Assembly (NCBI GenBank): GCA_030295235.1
Contig: AP026145.1
Location: forward strand, 870,501-934,500
Source: Fistulifera solaris
Lineage: Eukaryota > Bacillariophyta > Bacillariophyceae > Naviculales > Stauroneidaceae
Length of the DNA: 64,000 nt
Direction of reading: 5' to 3'
The translations under genes and the position numbers were made by a program. A model generated the notes under the pieces. It did not search any database, was not told the DNA's origin, and saw only the letters and a program-made list of their open reading frames with translations. Position 1 is the first letter of the stretch. The number at the start of each line of letters is the position of its first letter. This document shows, one piece after another, positions 1-10,476 of the stretch.

Positions 1-339
1 AAAGCCGGTGCTGTCTGCGACAATGGGATCCACGTACATCTTTTCCATCAATGCGGCCGATGCTTGCCATCTCGAACCCAGGAACGGTTCAAAAACATTG
101 GGCTTTGGACCGAGTCGACGCCAGCGGGTGCAGAACACTGGTACCTGGTGTTTCCTTACGTGTCTTATCGTGGTAGCCGCGGCGTTGCCATTAAACTAAC
201 GCACGGGATGGCGGTCAGCTGGGATCCTCGCAAAATCTACCATTGTACATCTTTACCGACATGCCCAGATGGTCACGAGGTTTACGGCGGTGTTTGGGGC
301 AGTTTTGGAGCTACAATGGGGACGAATGGAGACGAGTGA
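1..339 (+). CDS. Partial hypothetical protein, C-terminal part
   Basis: The frame is open from the first base of the window to a TGA at 337-339, so this is the 3' end of a gene that starts to the left. The 112 visible residues are rich in aromatic residues, glycine and cysteine. They include HWYLVFPYVSYRG, GVAIKLTHGMAVSWD and IYHCTSLP, and end in a short polar tail. This looks like the end of a compact folded domain and not random translation. I do not recognise the family and assign no function. The neighbour to the right is on the same strand, 325 bp away. Confidence 0.55.
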   Translation, partial: KAGAVCDNGIHVHLFHQCGRCLPSRTQERFKNIGLWTESTPAGAEHWYLVFPYVSYRGSRGVAIKLTHGMAVSWDPRKIYHCTSLPTCPDGHEVYGGVWGSFGATMGTNGDE

Positions 340-663
340 GCTTTTCTGATTGGAATGTTGTTAAGTCACGAGTGTAAATGGCGAAGATTCATTTTTAGGC
401 CATTTTCCCAGATGGATCTACTCTTTCCTTTATTCAAGGCCCTTATGTTCATTCATTCGCTTCGCTTTTGGCGTTCGAACTACCTTTCCTACGAAGAACC
501 GTCTGTCATCATACCGTGGTCGCCAGTCACAAGACACAACACACAACCGAACAGAATGAAATGCGAACCTTGAAGACATTCGTTGCCTTGTTGAGAATCC
601 TTTCCTTCCCTTCTTCCGTTTATAAAAAAAGCCAACACGCATTTAAAACAAACAACAACAACA
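340..663 (+). promoter_or_regulatory. Intergenic region and probable promoter of the acyl-CoA synthetase
   Basis: No convincing gene lies here. A run TATAAAAAAA at 621-630 is about 34 bp before the ATG at 664 and follows a pyrimidine-rich stretch (TTTCCTTCCCTTCTTCC). The sequence just before the start codon is a CAA-rich leader. The TATA-like run is too close to the ATG to be called a TATA box with confidence. Confidence 0.25.
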
Positions 664-2922
664 ATGAAAGCAGACGATTTTATGAAACTGGACGCCATCT
701 TCGCTCCCCGCAGCATAGCGGTCGTTGGAGCCAGCTCGCAAGAAGGAAAAGTCGGAAATGCGATCTTTTCCAACTTATTGCACGGTCATTTCAACGGCGT
801 GCTGTACCCCGTCAATCCTTCCGCCAATCACATCATGTGCGTCAAAGCGTACAGCAGTATTCTGGACATTCAGGATGTAGTCGATTTGGCGATGATCATC
901 TTGCCTCCGCAGCGAGCCTTAAAGACGGTGCAAGACGCTCTGGAAAAAGGTGTCAAGGGGATTGTGATCGTCTCCGCAGGCTTTCGCGAAGTCGGACCGG
1001 AAGGACGTGCCTTGGAAGATCAAATCGTCGCACTGTGTCATGCGGCTGGCGTGCCGGTGGTCGGACCGAACTGTCTGGGTGTTATCAATCCTAAACACAG
1101 CATGAACGCTTCCTTCTCGACGCGATTGCCGAAAGCCGGAAACATCTCCTTCATCAGTCAGAGCGGTGCTCTGTGCACGGCCGTCTTGGACTTTGCGGCC
1201 GACCGGGATTTTGGATTTTCGAAATTTATTAGTATCGGAAACAAAGCCGATGTGGATGAACTCGACCTGTTGCGTTATCTCCATCAAGATCGAGATACGG
1301 AAGTAATTATGATCTATTTGGAAGAATTGCGCCGGGGCGGGCTGGAGTTTATCGAAACGGTTAAACAGATCACGACATACAGTGATCATCCGACACCCAT
1401 TCTCGTCATCAAGTCGGGCAGAACTAGTGCCGGCGCTCTGGCAGCGTCGAGTCATACGGGTGCTATAGCTGGGTCTGAAGCCGTGTACGACTCTATCTTT
1501 GAGCAAGTAAGTATTACAACTGCAATATATCCGTTATTCGTCACGAATCAAGCTTTCCTTACATGGTTTCAATTTATTGTCTTCTAGGCTGGTATGATTC
1601 GAGTGGACAGCATAAATGATCTTTTTGATTTCGCTTCCTGCTTTACCATGAAAGACAGCCAAGGCCGCCGTAAAGTCCCTGCTGGTAACAAAGTGGCCAT
1701 TGTCACCAACGCCGGTGGACCTGGTATTGTTGCCACTGACATGACGATATCCTCGGGCTTGGAACTAGCAACACTGAACGAAGAAACGGTGGAAACGTTG
1801 AAATCGCATCTTCCGGCGACGGCCAATTTTCACAATCCTGTCGACGTGATTGGTGATGCCGGCTCCGATCGTTACGAGAACGCTTTAACAGCGGTGATTC
1901 ATGACAACAATGTGGATGGAGCTATTGTCATCTTGACCCCTCAAAGCATGACAAATGTCTTGGAAACGGCCAAAAGTGTCGTGAGAATCAAACAGCGCAC
2001 CACGAAACCGATTCTTTGTGTGTTTATGGGGATACTGGACGTCAGTGCCGGAGTCAAATACTTACAAGAGCATGGAGTTCCTGTCTTTAAGTTTCCAGAA
2101 AGTGCTGCGCGAGCCTTCGGAGCGCTTTCATATTATGCCAAGTGGCTAGAACGACAGCACCTGGCACAGTTTCCGTTGAAACACGACGAAGCGAAGGCCA
2201 GAGAAATCATTGAATCTTGTCTGGCACGCGGTCAAACCTATTTGGGTGAAATCGATGGTTTGGATCTATTACGATGCTATGGATTCCCAGTACTAGAAAC
2301 CAAGTTGGCCACAACTGCAATCGAAGCCGCCGATCTCGCGGAAGCCATGGGATTTCCAGCTGTCCTCAAAATTGTATCTCCTCAAATCATTCACAAGAGT
2401 GATGCTGGAGGTGTTATGATCAAGCTGAAAAGTCGCGAAGAAGTTATGGCTGGTTTCGAAGAGATTATCGCTAATGCCAAAAGTACGATGAAAACGCTGA
2501 TATCAAGGGGTTGCCTGGTCACCACAATGGCTCCGAAAGGGCGTGAGGTCATTCTCGGCGCGAATCGCTATCCTGTATTTGGTCCACTGATTATGTTTGG
2601 ATTTGGAGGTATCTTTGTCGAAGTTTTCAAAGACGTGGCGTTCCGTTTGGCACCCATTAAACGAAATGAAGCACGTCGTATGATGCACAAGATCAAGGCC
2701 TATCATCTCTTGAAAGAGTTTCGCGGTATCCCTGCTTCCGACACTGAGACTTTGGAAAAGTTACTTGTATCATTGTCGGACATGGTGACAAATCATCCTG
2801 AGATTCAGGAGCTGGATATCAATCCGCTCATGGTACATGGAGTGGGTCAGGGAGCAACCGTTGCGGACTGTCGAATTATCCTGAAAGCACTGGAACAAAA
2901 TGCACAAATCTCAAGATTGTAA
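664..2922 (+). CDS. ADP-forming acyl/acetyl-CoA synthetase, fused alpha-beta form
   Basis: Two exons, 664-1506 and 1588-2922, are separated by an 81-bp phase-0 intron (GTAAGT...TTCTAG) and give 725 residues. Enzymes of this family interconvert acyl-CoA + ADP + Pi with acid + CoA + ATP. Domains in order are a CoA-binding Rossmann domain (residues about 8-135, starting IFAPRSIAVVGASS), a succinyl-CoA-ligase-like region with the conserved histidine in SSHTGAIAGSEAVYD just before the intron, and a C-terminal ATP-grasp domain (from about 495, GFPAVLKIVSPQIIHKSDAGG). Length and order match fused archaeal, bacterial and protist enzymes. No mitochondrial or plastid presequence is obvious (MKADDFMKLDAIF), so a cytosolic site is inferred. 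The first in-frame ATG after the leader was chosen. The exact acid substrate cannot be told. Confidence 0.9.
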
Positions 2923-3064
2923 AAACACCATTTTTCGGTCACTTACATGAAATCAAACATACTGTTTAAACGAAAACAACATCTCTTGCAACGAAATACA
3001 TAAAACAGCAGTCTATGCTTTGTAGTGAATGGATCATTACGATGCATTACGATGTATTATCCTA

Positions 3065-4489
3065 TTACAGCTTGACGGGGTCTCCAAAGGCCGATCTATC
3101 TAGCAATTCTTCCTGGGAAAGTGTCACAACGGCAAACTGATCTCGCGATGTCCGAAACAAGCACATGCATGGCAAGACGCGGGGAATCATTCCGGTGAAC
3201 ATGGCTCCACGCAGAGGCAAGTGCGTTTGTCGAGTACTGCGTGGTAATTCCAAATCAACGTAACGGGAGTGCCATCCTGTGACCAATCCGGCGGAATAAT
3301 CGTCTCGCCCGGAACGATTATTTACGGGTGCCCATTCTCCCGCCGTGGCCACGGCGCGACGGACGTGACCCGGATTGGAATACTCGTCGGGAAACAAGAC
3401 CAAAGCTTCCAAATAATTCCCCATATGCTGCATCGTCACGTACTCTGCGCGGTCGTGCAGTGAATAAGCCACGCAGACACACGATGGTTTGAGCTGAGAA
3501 AAGAACCAAGTGGTCAAGACATCCTGCGTCGAAACGTAACTGGGAGATCCATCGAGCTCCGACCGCCGCTTTTGATAAGCTTCCTTTTTTTTCTGTACCC
3601 ATTCCATATTCACGTATCTTCTGTGTAAAATGGGTTGTGGTTGGTCTTTGGAATGCTGATGCCCCGCCCAGATCGTACGGAAAATGCTGGCTTGACTGGA
3701 AAGGAAATAATACAAGAATTTCCCACGGGCGGCTCCTTTCAGTGCCGTCAAAGGGTGTTTCTTGTAGGAATGATGACGATCGGCCCAGAGTGGTACAATG
3801 GGAGCATTGGATGCGAGCATTCCCCAAAGTTGGTACAGCAAATTCGGCTCTCCGACCATATGCGTCACGCAGACCGTAACATAGTAATCATGACATTCGG
3901 GAGAATAAACGACACAAATCTTGAGAAAGGGTTTGTTGGTATTGAGAACCTTTGCTCCAATTTCCACCGATGTTTGTTGTGTGAGAACCAGTTCCATGTC
4001 ACAAGGGTCGTCGACACGAATCTCGTAGAACAAACGATCGATGGATGGTTGGGTCTCGTCGGTCCATATCGATGGAATACCGCAATTTGTTTTCAAATAG
4101 CCACACAACCACGGATTGAAAAGCGCCATTTGCTGGACGCGCTGTCGCAAATGCTTCAAAATGTGGGGCAAATCTTCCTTTGGATTGGAACAGGTGAACC
4201 GCGATTCCAATCCAGGTGACAGATAGTGTCGAAGTAAGAAGGCCTCGTTGAACAATAGCGGTATGTAGCGACCCTTCGTTGGTGTCCGCTTGTGCCAGAA
4301 GTAGTAACAAACAAGGAATAAAGCTACCGTGAGCAGTGGTTGCCACCAGAAAGTGTTCTGCGAACAAAGTGTGCCGATGCACACAATCATCAGCCAGATG
4401 GGTGACGACGCGGTGTCATGCGACACTGTTTTCCAGTGGATCAGCCATCGCTTGCTCCGTTTCAAGGCAGTGGCGGGTCGTATCATGTT
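3065..4489 (-). CDS. Membrane-anchored acyltransferase-like protein (HxxxD superfamily)
   Basis: One exon of 474 residues from the ATG at 4489; an upstream ATG at 4633 in the same frame would add 48 basic residues. Two hydrophobic segments lie near the N-terminus (around SSPIWLMIVCIGTLC and WWQPLLTVALFLVCYYFW). The rest resembles CoA-dependent acyltransferases of the BAHD/condensation superfamily. It has a candidate catalytic motif HMVGE where the family normally has HxxxD, and a later segment STQDVLTTWFF that resembles the S-x-x-D-x-L-x-x-x-x-W helix of BAHD enzymes. The acidic residue change (E for D) makes activity uncertain. It is convergent with the acyl-CoA synthetase, 142 bp between stops. 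Substrate unknown; wax-ester or phenolic acylation cannot be distinguished. Confidence 0.65.
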   Translation of the reverse strand, partial: NMIRPATALKRSKRWLIHWKTVSHDTASSPIWLMIVCIGTLCSQNTFWWQPLLTVALFLVCYYFWHKRTPTKGRYIPLLFNEAFLLRHYLSPGLESRFTCSNPKEDLPHILKHLRQRVQQMALFNPWLCGYLKTNCGIPSIWTDETQPSIDRLFYEIRVDDPCDMELVLTQQTSVEIGAKVLNTNKPFLKICVVYSPECHDYYVTVCVTHMVGEPNLLYQLWGMLASNAPIVPLWADRHHSYKKHPLTALKGAARGKFLYYFLSSQASIFRTIWAGHQHSKDQPQPILHRRYVNMEWVQKKKEAYQKRRSELDGSPSYVSTQDVLTTWFFSQLKPSCVCVAYSLHDRAEYVTMQHMGNYLEALVLFPDEYSNPGHVRRAVATAGEWAPVNNRSGRDDYSAGLVTGWHSRYVDLELPRSTRQTHLPLRGAMFTGMIPRVLPCMCLFRTSRDQFAVVTLSQEELLDRSAFGDPVKL

Positions 4490-4908
4490 GCTTTTTGTGG
4501 GGTCGACCTTTGTTTCGTGTGTTTGTTGGACGGAATGAATGTGCAATGCTCGAAACAACTTGAAACGAATGAATGATTTATCGTGTTTCCGTGTGAAACG
4601 CCTTTGACGTTTCGCCTTCGGAAAGTACACCAAAAGGTTATAGTCATTTCCCCAACGCTTTCGTATCTTATGTCTTTCGTATGAAAATGTTCGACGGTTT
4701 CAACGAAATAAATCGAACACGCAATGGGAGTGTTAACTTTGGGGCCGTTTCGTCGCAGAAAGCACGAGCCGTGACACTGATAGTAAATTGTACTCATGTT
4801 TACGACACTCAAAACAGTAAACTTATTTACTATCCACTCGCTAAGCAAGGTTTTAGCTATGATGTCTTGCCGTCGCTCCTCTCCTCTCTTGTTGTGTGGT
4901 GCAATTGT

Positions 4909-5361
4909 CATGAATCTAAACGGTAAACCCTGGGTTGGGCATATGGCCGAAATGTCGCATCAGACATCCACGCGCCTCCTACTGTGTCTTAGTGTACTGC
5001 GCTGCTGGCACAAAAATTCACCGCGTAACATCACGGCAAAATGTTGATTTTAGCGTTCTTATAAATAAATATATACATGGTCCGAATGGATGCAAACACC
5101 TCGATATTATTTCATATATTTTATTGAATCGATTCAAAGTGTTTGCATCCATTCGGACCATGATTTCACATTTTTATTGACACGCTAAGATCTGAATTTT
5201 ACCGCGATGTTACGCGGTGAAAAATTTCATGAAAAAAGCAATGACAGACCGTGTACATAATGAGCTTATATGAAACTGAGACGCGTTAATCCGTGTTCGT
5301 ACTATTTTTGTATCGCGACGGACGTGTACGAAGAACCCAGGGTTTACCGTTTAGATTCATG
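4909..5361. mobile_element. Foldback/MITE-like non-autonomous DNA transposon
   Basis: A 453-bp element is bounded by perfect 28-bp terminal inverted repeats: 4909-4936 (starts CATGAATCTAAACGGTAAAC) and 5334-5361. A 7-bp direct repeat CAATTGT lies immediately outside each end (4902-4908 and 5362-5368), as expected of a target-site duplication. Inside are further inverted repeats: a perfect 24-bp pair at 5076-5099 and 5139-5162, and an imperfect pair around 5012-5042 and 5201-5231. The middle would therefore fold into a long hairpin with a loop near 5100-5138. No transposase is encoded. The superfamily is not clear from a 7-bp duplication alone. Confidence 0.85.
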
Positions 5362-5521
5362 CAATTGTTCGCGCCGACGACTTTTTGCAAAAGAGATCGA
5401 CGACGATGACGCGAAACGAAACGAGGGGAAGCAATAAAAACAACTCACCTTTCAATTCAAACTTATCCTTTCCGTTCTATTCTACTCAATCGCCTCCTAT
5501 CACACTTCTTTCTAAACTACA

Positions 5522-6333
5522 ATGCCCAAGAAAAATGCCCCCGAGGTCTCCAAAAGGCCTTGCAAAAGCAAAAACAAAAAGCGATTGAAGACAAAACGTT
5601 CGGGCTGAAAAACAAAAGCAAATCAAAAAAAGTACAACAACAAGTCGAAAGCATTCAAAAGAATATTATGAATTCCGGAGACCCTAAATTACGCAAACTC
5701 GAAGAACAGCGCAAAAAGCACAAGGAAGAAATGAAAGCGCGCAAAAAAGCCGCAAAGGAAGAGCAGGAAGCTCTCTTTGGCGCCGCTCTCTTGGCCGTCC
5801 AAAAGAACAAACCGACGGGCGCCAAAATTGAAGCCAAAGGCCGTGATCACAACGATGACAATGCCCCGAAAAATTCGACGAGTCGCGCGATGAAATTAAT
5901 GTACCAGATGGATGCCCAAGAGATGGCGGACAAACTGAAACAGGACAATCCGGATTATGTCCCCACATTAGAAGATGAAATTGAACAGCAACGACAAGAA
6001 AAAGTGAAACAATTGCAAGGCAAGGGGACACCGGTGACTCCGGAAACCTTTGCGGCGTGGAAAGAACGGAAACGAAAGCAAAAAGCGGAAACCGTGCAAA
6101 AGACCGTCGAACAAGAGTTCAAAAAGAAAAAGGGTGGGAAAGGCTTATCGATCTTGTCGGGACGTGACTTGTACGAGTACAAGAAAGAACTCTTTGTGGA
6201 TCGTGAGGATGATGATATTGTGAGCAGCAACAATGGTGTATCCGAAGATAAAGTGGAACAGCTGGCGGAGCATGTCAATCAAGAGTTGTTTTTACAAGAC
6301 GATGATGATTTGGACGATTTAGAAGATGATTAG
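5522..6333 (+). CDS. DFRP1/Tma46-like (ZC3H15-type) protein lacking CCCH fingers; frameshift near start
   Basis: ZC3H15/Tma46 proteins bind and stabilise DRG GTPases and associate with ribosomes. Family hallmarks seen are IEDKTFGLKNKSKSKK near the N-terminus, a long charged coil, TPVTPETFAAWKERKRKQK, ILSGRDLYEY, and an acidic end (LDDLEDD). The two CCCH zinc fingers normally found between coil and C-terminal domain are absent; only a helical segment is there. The ATG at 5522 gives MPKKNAPEVSK and then falls out of frame. One extra A in the run at 5552-5555 (or less likely 5531-5535) would join it to the long frame ending at 6333, for about 270 residues. The gene is followed 100 bp on by a convergent gene. 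Confidence 0.8.
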
Positions 6334-6433
6334 AGAGAAAATAAAAGCGGCTACCTTCTATCATTCAGTTATCTTTGTCGTACAGAATAGTTTATCGTTG
6401 CTTCATTAGATATTGCAAACTAATCAATCGTCC

Positions 6434-7012
6434 TCATTGAGTTTTTTCTCCCTTTTCTAAACCAGGATGGATCCGATCCCACGCCGATGGATAATTCGAT
6501 GATTCATCACTTCGATCCAACTTCCGAAATTGCCGTTGCAAGGCATCCAATTTTTCTGGATCAAAGTCTCCCTGAATCGCCCGTTCCCGCAATTCTTTCT
6601 CGACCGCCACCATTTGTTCGTGCAATTCTTGTCGGGTCCACGGTGCTTCGGGTTTTCGGACGGTATAATCATAAAACGAAAAGCGAGAACGAAATTCGGG
6701 ATCCTGTGCCATTTTCTTGCCAATCAGCGGCGTACAAGCAAACGCCACGAGAAAGAACGCCACAATTCCCAATTGCATCGTTCCCGTCGAATCGGCCGCC
6801 GCCGGGCCGTGATGTGCATTTTTGTTCGGCAATTTTCCCTGTCGGGCCAATTCTCGCGTGTGATGATATTGTTCCATGGTCGCATTCGCTTGACGCAAAT
6901 ACGCTTGGACTTGTTCGGGTGTCGCATTGTCGGGTAATTTGGTCGGCCGGCTGGTAAGGCGGCGGATGCCGGCCATTCGATTTGTATGAATGAATGTAAC
7001 TCTCGAGAACAT
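6434..7012 (-). CDS. Small single-pass, probably mitochondrial membrane protein
   Basis: 192 residues from the ATG at 7012. A second ATG at 6976 (MAGIRRLTSRPTKLP) is possible. The N-terminus is rich in basic and hydroxylated residues without acids for about 25 residues, which fits a mitochondrial presequence. One hydrophobic segment (MQLGIVAFFLVAFACTPLIG, near residues 82-101) is followed by a soluble charged helical region (ELHEQMVAVEKELRERAIQG) and a short motif YPSAWDRIHPG. The layout recalls small accessory subunits of inner-membrane complexes, but no family is recognised. It is divergent from histone H4, with 389 bp between starts. Confidence 0.7.
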   Translation of the reverse strand: MFSRVTFIHTNRMAGIRRLTSRPTKLPDNATPEQVQAYLRQANATMEQYHHTRELARQGKLPNKNAHHGPAAADSTGTMQLGIVAFFLVAFACTPLIGKKMAQDPEFRSRFSFYDYTVRKPEAPWTRQELHEQMVAVEKELRERAIQGDFDPEKLDALQRQFRKLDRSDESSNYPSAWDRIHPGLEKGEKTQ

Positions 7013-7712
<700 letters not shown>

Positions 7713-8189
7713 TGCTGTCACTTGTCTTTTACTCTCTATTACAGTTCATCGGTTGCATTGCTGGACACCGCAACCATGAAAGTTTTTGTGCATCAGTCCG
7801 AGAAGGTTCGACCTTCTTGTTGCGGACACAACTAGAATACGCATAGATATAAAAATGAACTAGAGAGACAACAACTTTTGACAAATGTATGCTGCTTTTA
7901 CTAGAAACGCATTTTCTATATTGGTTTTTGAATGATCTGAATTCTAGGTAGCATGTCTGTTACAACAATAACGAACGATTCATTCTTCTATTATTAAAGC
8001 AGTTCTTCTAATCATTCAGAAATTCTGACTGACATGCCTGTGATGTAAATATATTCAGACAGAAATTCTGACTGACGTAATTTCGCGTCATTGACAATCC
8101 GTTTGAAACAAACCAGAAAGACCAAATAATAACTTCCAATTTCTATTCCTACTAGAAGATTACTTTTAAAAATTGTTGCTCATAAATGT
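7713..8189. other. Intergenic: hairpin after H4 and a 17-bp direct repeat
   Basis: No gene seen. A stem-loop at 7796-7827 has a perfect 7-bp inner stem with a TCG loop (AGAAGGT-TCG-ACCTTCT, 7801-7817) and a 5-bp outer stem. It lies 85 bp after the H4 stop but does not match the metazoan histone 3' stem-loop. CAGAAATTCTGACTGAC occurs twice, at 8017-8033 and 8060-8076. Confidence 0.45.
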
Positions 8190-9596
8190 TTAACGCTCAC
8201 AGATGTATCCTCCCTTCACACCGTCCCGCGTGTACACGACTTGAATCAAGCTGACCGACCCGGCATCGAAACAAGCGCGGCACACTTGCAAATAATTGTT
8301 CCAGCAGCGCTTGAACTTGCCACCAAAGTACGAATCGTATTTCGGCTTGAGTTCCGGCCACGCACGATTGAAGTTGTCGTTCCACACCTTTAAGGTCTTG
8401 GCGTACGAGTCTCCCATGTTGTGCATATCTTCGACACGGAACATGGGATCGGCTTCGGTCACCAACTCGTAAGTAAAGGGCAATTCGCCACCGGGAAAGA
8501 TGTACTTGTTCAACCACCCTCCGGCGCGCAACATACGGGTGGTACTGCTCGTAATGGTATGCAAGAGCATGATGCCATCTTCTTTCAAGCAACGATCACA
8601 GACTTCAAAGTAGGCACGGAAATTGTGCGAACCGACCGCTTCAAAGAATCCCACGGAAAAAATGCGATCAAATTTTTCGTTCGCATTGCGGTAATCTTCG
8701 ACCCGAATTTCGACCGGCAATCCCTTGGTGCGTTCCCGCGCAATCTTGACCTGTTCGACGGAAATGTTGTAACCGACCACGGAAACACCATAGTTTTCGG
8801 CCATATACTTGGCGGCCCCTCCGAACCCACAACCAATTTCGAGGACTTTCAAACCCGGCTTGAGTTTGAGTTTTCGCGCAATCAAATCGAGTTTGGCAAT
8901 CTGGGCATCCTTGAGGGTACGTGTCTCCGGTGTCCAGTACGCACAGGTATACGTCATGGTTTCATCCAAAAACGCCGCATACAAATCATTGCCCAAATCG
9001 TAATGTTCTTCGGCGACCCGCTTGCTCAATTTGACCGTTTGTTGGTTGCGCGCGACGTGATTCCATTCCCATAAGGGTCCCATGGGATGACTGCGCATGG
9101 GGGCTTTGAGAAAAATGGCTTCCTGGACTTTGCTTTCATCGAAATCCGTCCACAAGCCGTCCTTAAATAAGAAGCACAGTTGAGTGAAACGATCAAGTTC
9201 TAGATTGTGCAACCGCGAAAAAGATACACTTTTGGAAAGCATTCTTCCTCTTCATTCTTGGCATACACAGCAACAACCAACCATAACAAACGACGACGAC
9301 GACGGACTTACCATGTACGTATCTCCCAAGACATGCAACAACGGTCCGTCCCCCAAATGCTTGTAAAAGGCATCACTGTGAATCACCATTTCGGCCGTGT
9401 ATTTGTTTTTATCAAACCCAATTGCTTTGGGACCATTGGTTACCAAAATACCCAACTTTTCCATCTTCGCGGTAAAGACTTTCTTGAGAAAGGAGACGGG
9501 CAATAGAAAGACGACGGTCCGAAAGACCGCGAGAGCGGCCGCAATTACCAAACAAGACGTCCAGTACGCGACTTCGTGAGCAATCGTTTTGATCAT
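8190..9596 (-). CDS. Cyclopropane-fatty-acyl-phospholipid synthase-like SAM methyltransferase
   Basis: Two exons on the minus strand, 9596-9312 and 9161-8190, are joined in phase 0 across a 150-bp intron (GTAAGT...TTTAAG), giving 418 residues. The junction reads GDTYM-DGLWTDFD, matching the YMDGxW of this family. A hydrophobic N-terminal segment (YWTSCLVIAAALAVFRTVVF) suggests membrane association. The SAM-binding motif is VLEIGCGFGG, followed by VVGYNISVEQ and FDRIFSVGFFEAVG, where bacterial enzymes read FEHVG. Enzymes of this family transfer a methylene or methyl group to unsaturated acyl chains of lipids. Closely related eukaryotic sequences include other lipid methyltransferases, so the product lipid is open. 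Confidence 0.85.
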
Positions 9597-10476
9597 AATG
9601 ATGTTGAATGAGAAAAAAGAATGTGTTGTTTGTTACGGAGTAGAATGGAACACACAGGCGGCCTCTTTCTTTGCAATAGTTGTTGTTGTGTCTTTGTGCT
9701 GGCGCAATGCGAAAATCTTTCAGCGAGAGGCGATCCAAGGACTCGTGCCCCAAAGTACTCTTTGGTACCCCTAGCGAAGAACGACTCCTTTAAGTACGTA
9801 TCGTGCTACAGAACTTACTTAGGCTATATTTCTCAAAGAGTCGTTGGTATGTATGGAACGAGGATTTATTTATTGAAAACGTGTTTTCGTTTTTTGTTCT
9901 TTGACACGTACTTTAACTGCAACATGAGATGCCGGAACGACTACACAAGGGATTGCACTGTATGAAAATAAGTAGCACTTTCTTCGTGCTTTTTGTGCGG
10001 GCTTTTTTTCCAAAATTTGTTTCGCTCGACAAGAAACAAAAATGAGCATCTCACGGATGTTGTTGCGAAAGCACCCTATTTTTCGGATCCAATGACTTCA
10101 TTATTTTTTTGACGCTCCTTTACCTCCAGAAAGTGATCTCTAGGGATCCAGTTATGTGAAGGAGAACGACGCAACAGAGACGAAACAATCAACCGGTTCT
10201 TTTCAGGAGAGAGATCGTCGTTGGAAAACATTGCTGCAGGAGCTTTCTCTAGGAACGAATTTACTGACAGGCAAAGAACGACATTCGATCGTCGTCCTTC
10301 TTTCTTTACAGAAAAGAGATCCTATATGAGAGCGATCGCACGAACGGATGTTCTTCGCCAGAAACTTCGACACTCTCCGCTATCGCGTTACACTGAAAAG
10401 TACTAACGAACGACCAAGAAACGATTGTCACTGAGTTGTTGCTTCTATTTTATATTGAAAGTTGAAACACATCATC
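9597..10476. other. Intergenic, no gene seen
   Basis: 880 bp between a start codon (minus strand, left) and the 3' end of the ABC1 kinase. All frames are short and of mixed composition. No repeat or RNA gene was recognised. Confidence 0.4.

Noticed and set aside
7796-7827. Canonical histone mRNA stem-loop
   Set aside because: Stem and loop sequence differ from the conserved GGCTCTTTTCAGAGCC type, so it is kept only as a hairpin of interest.
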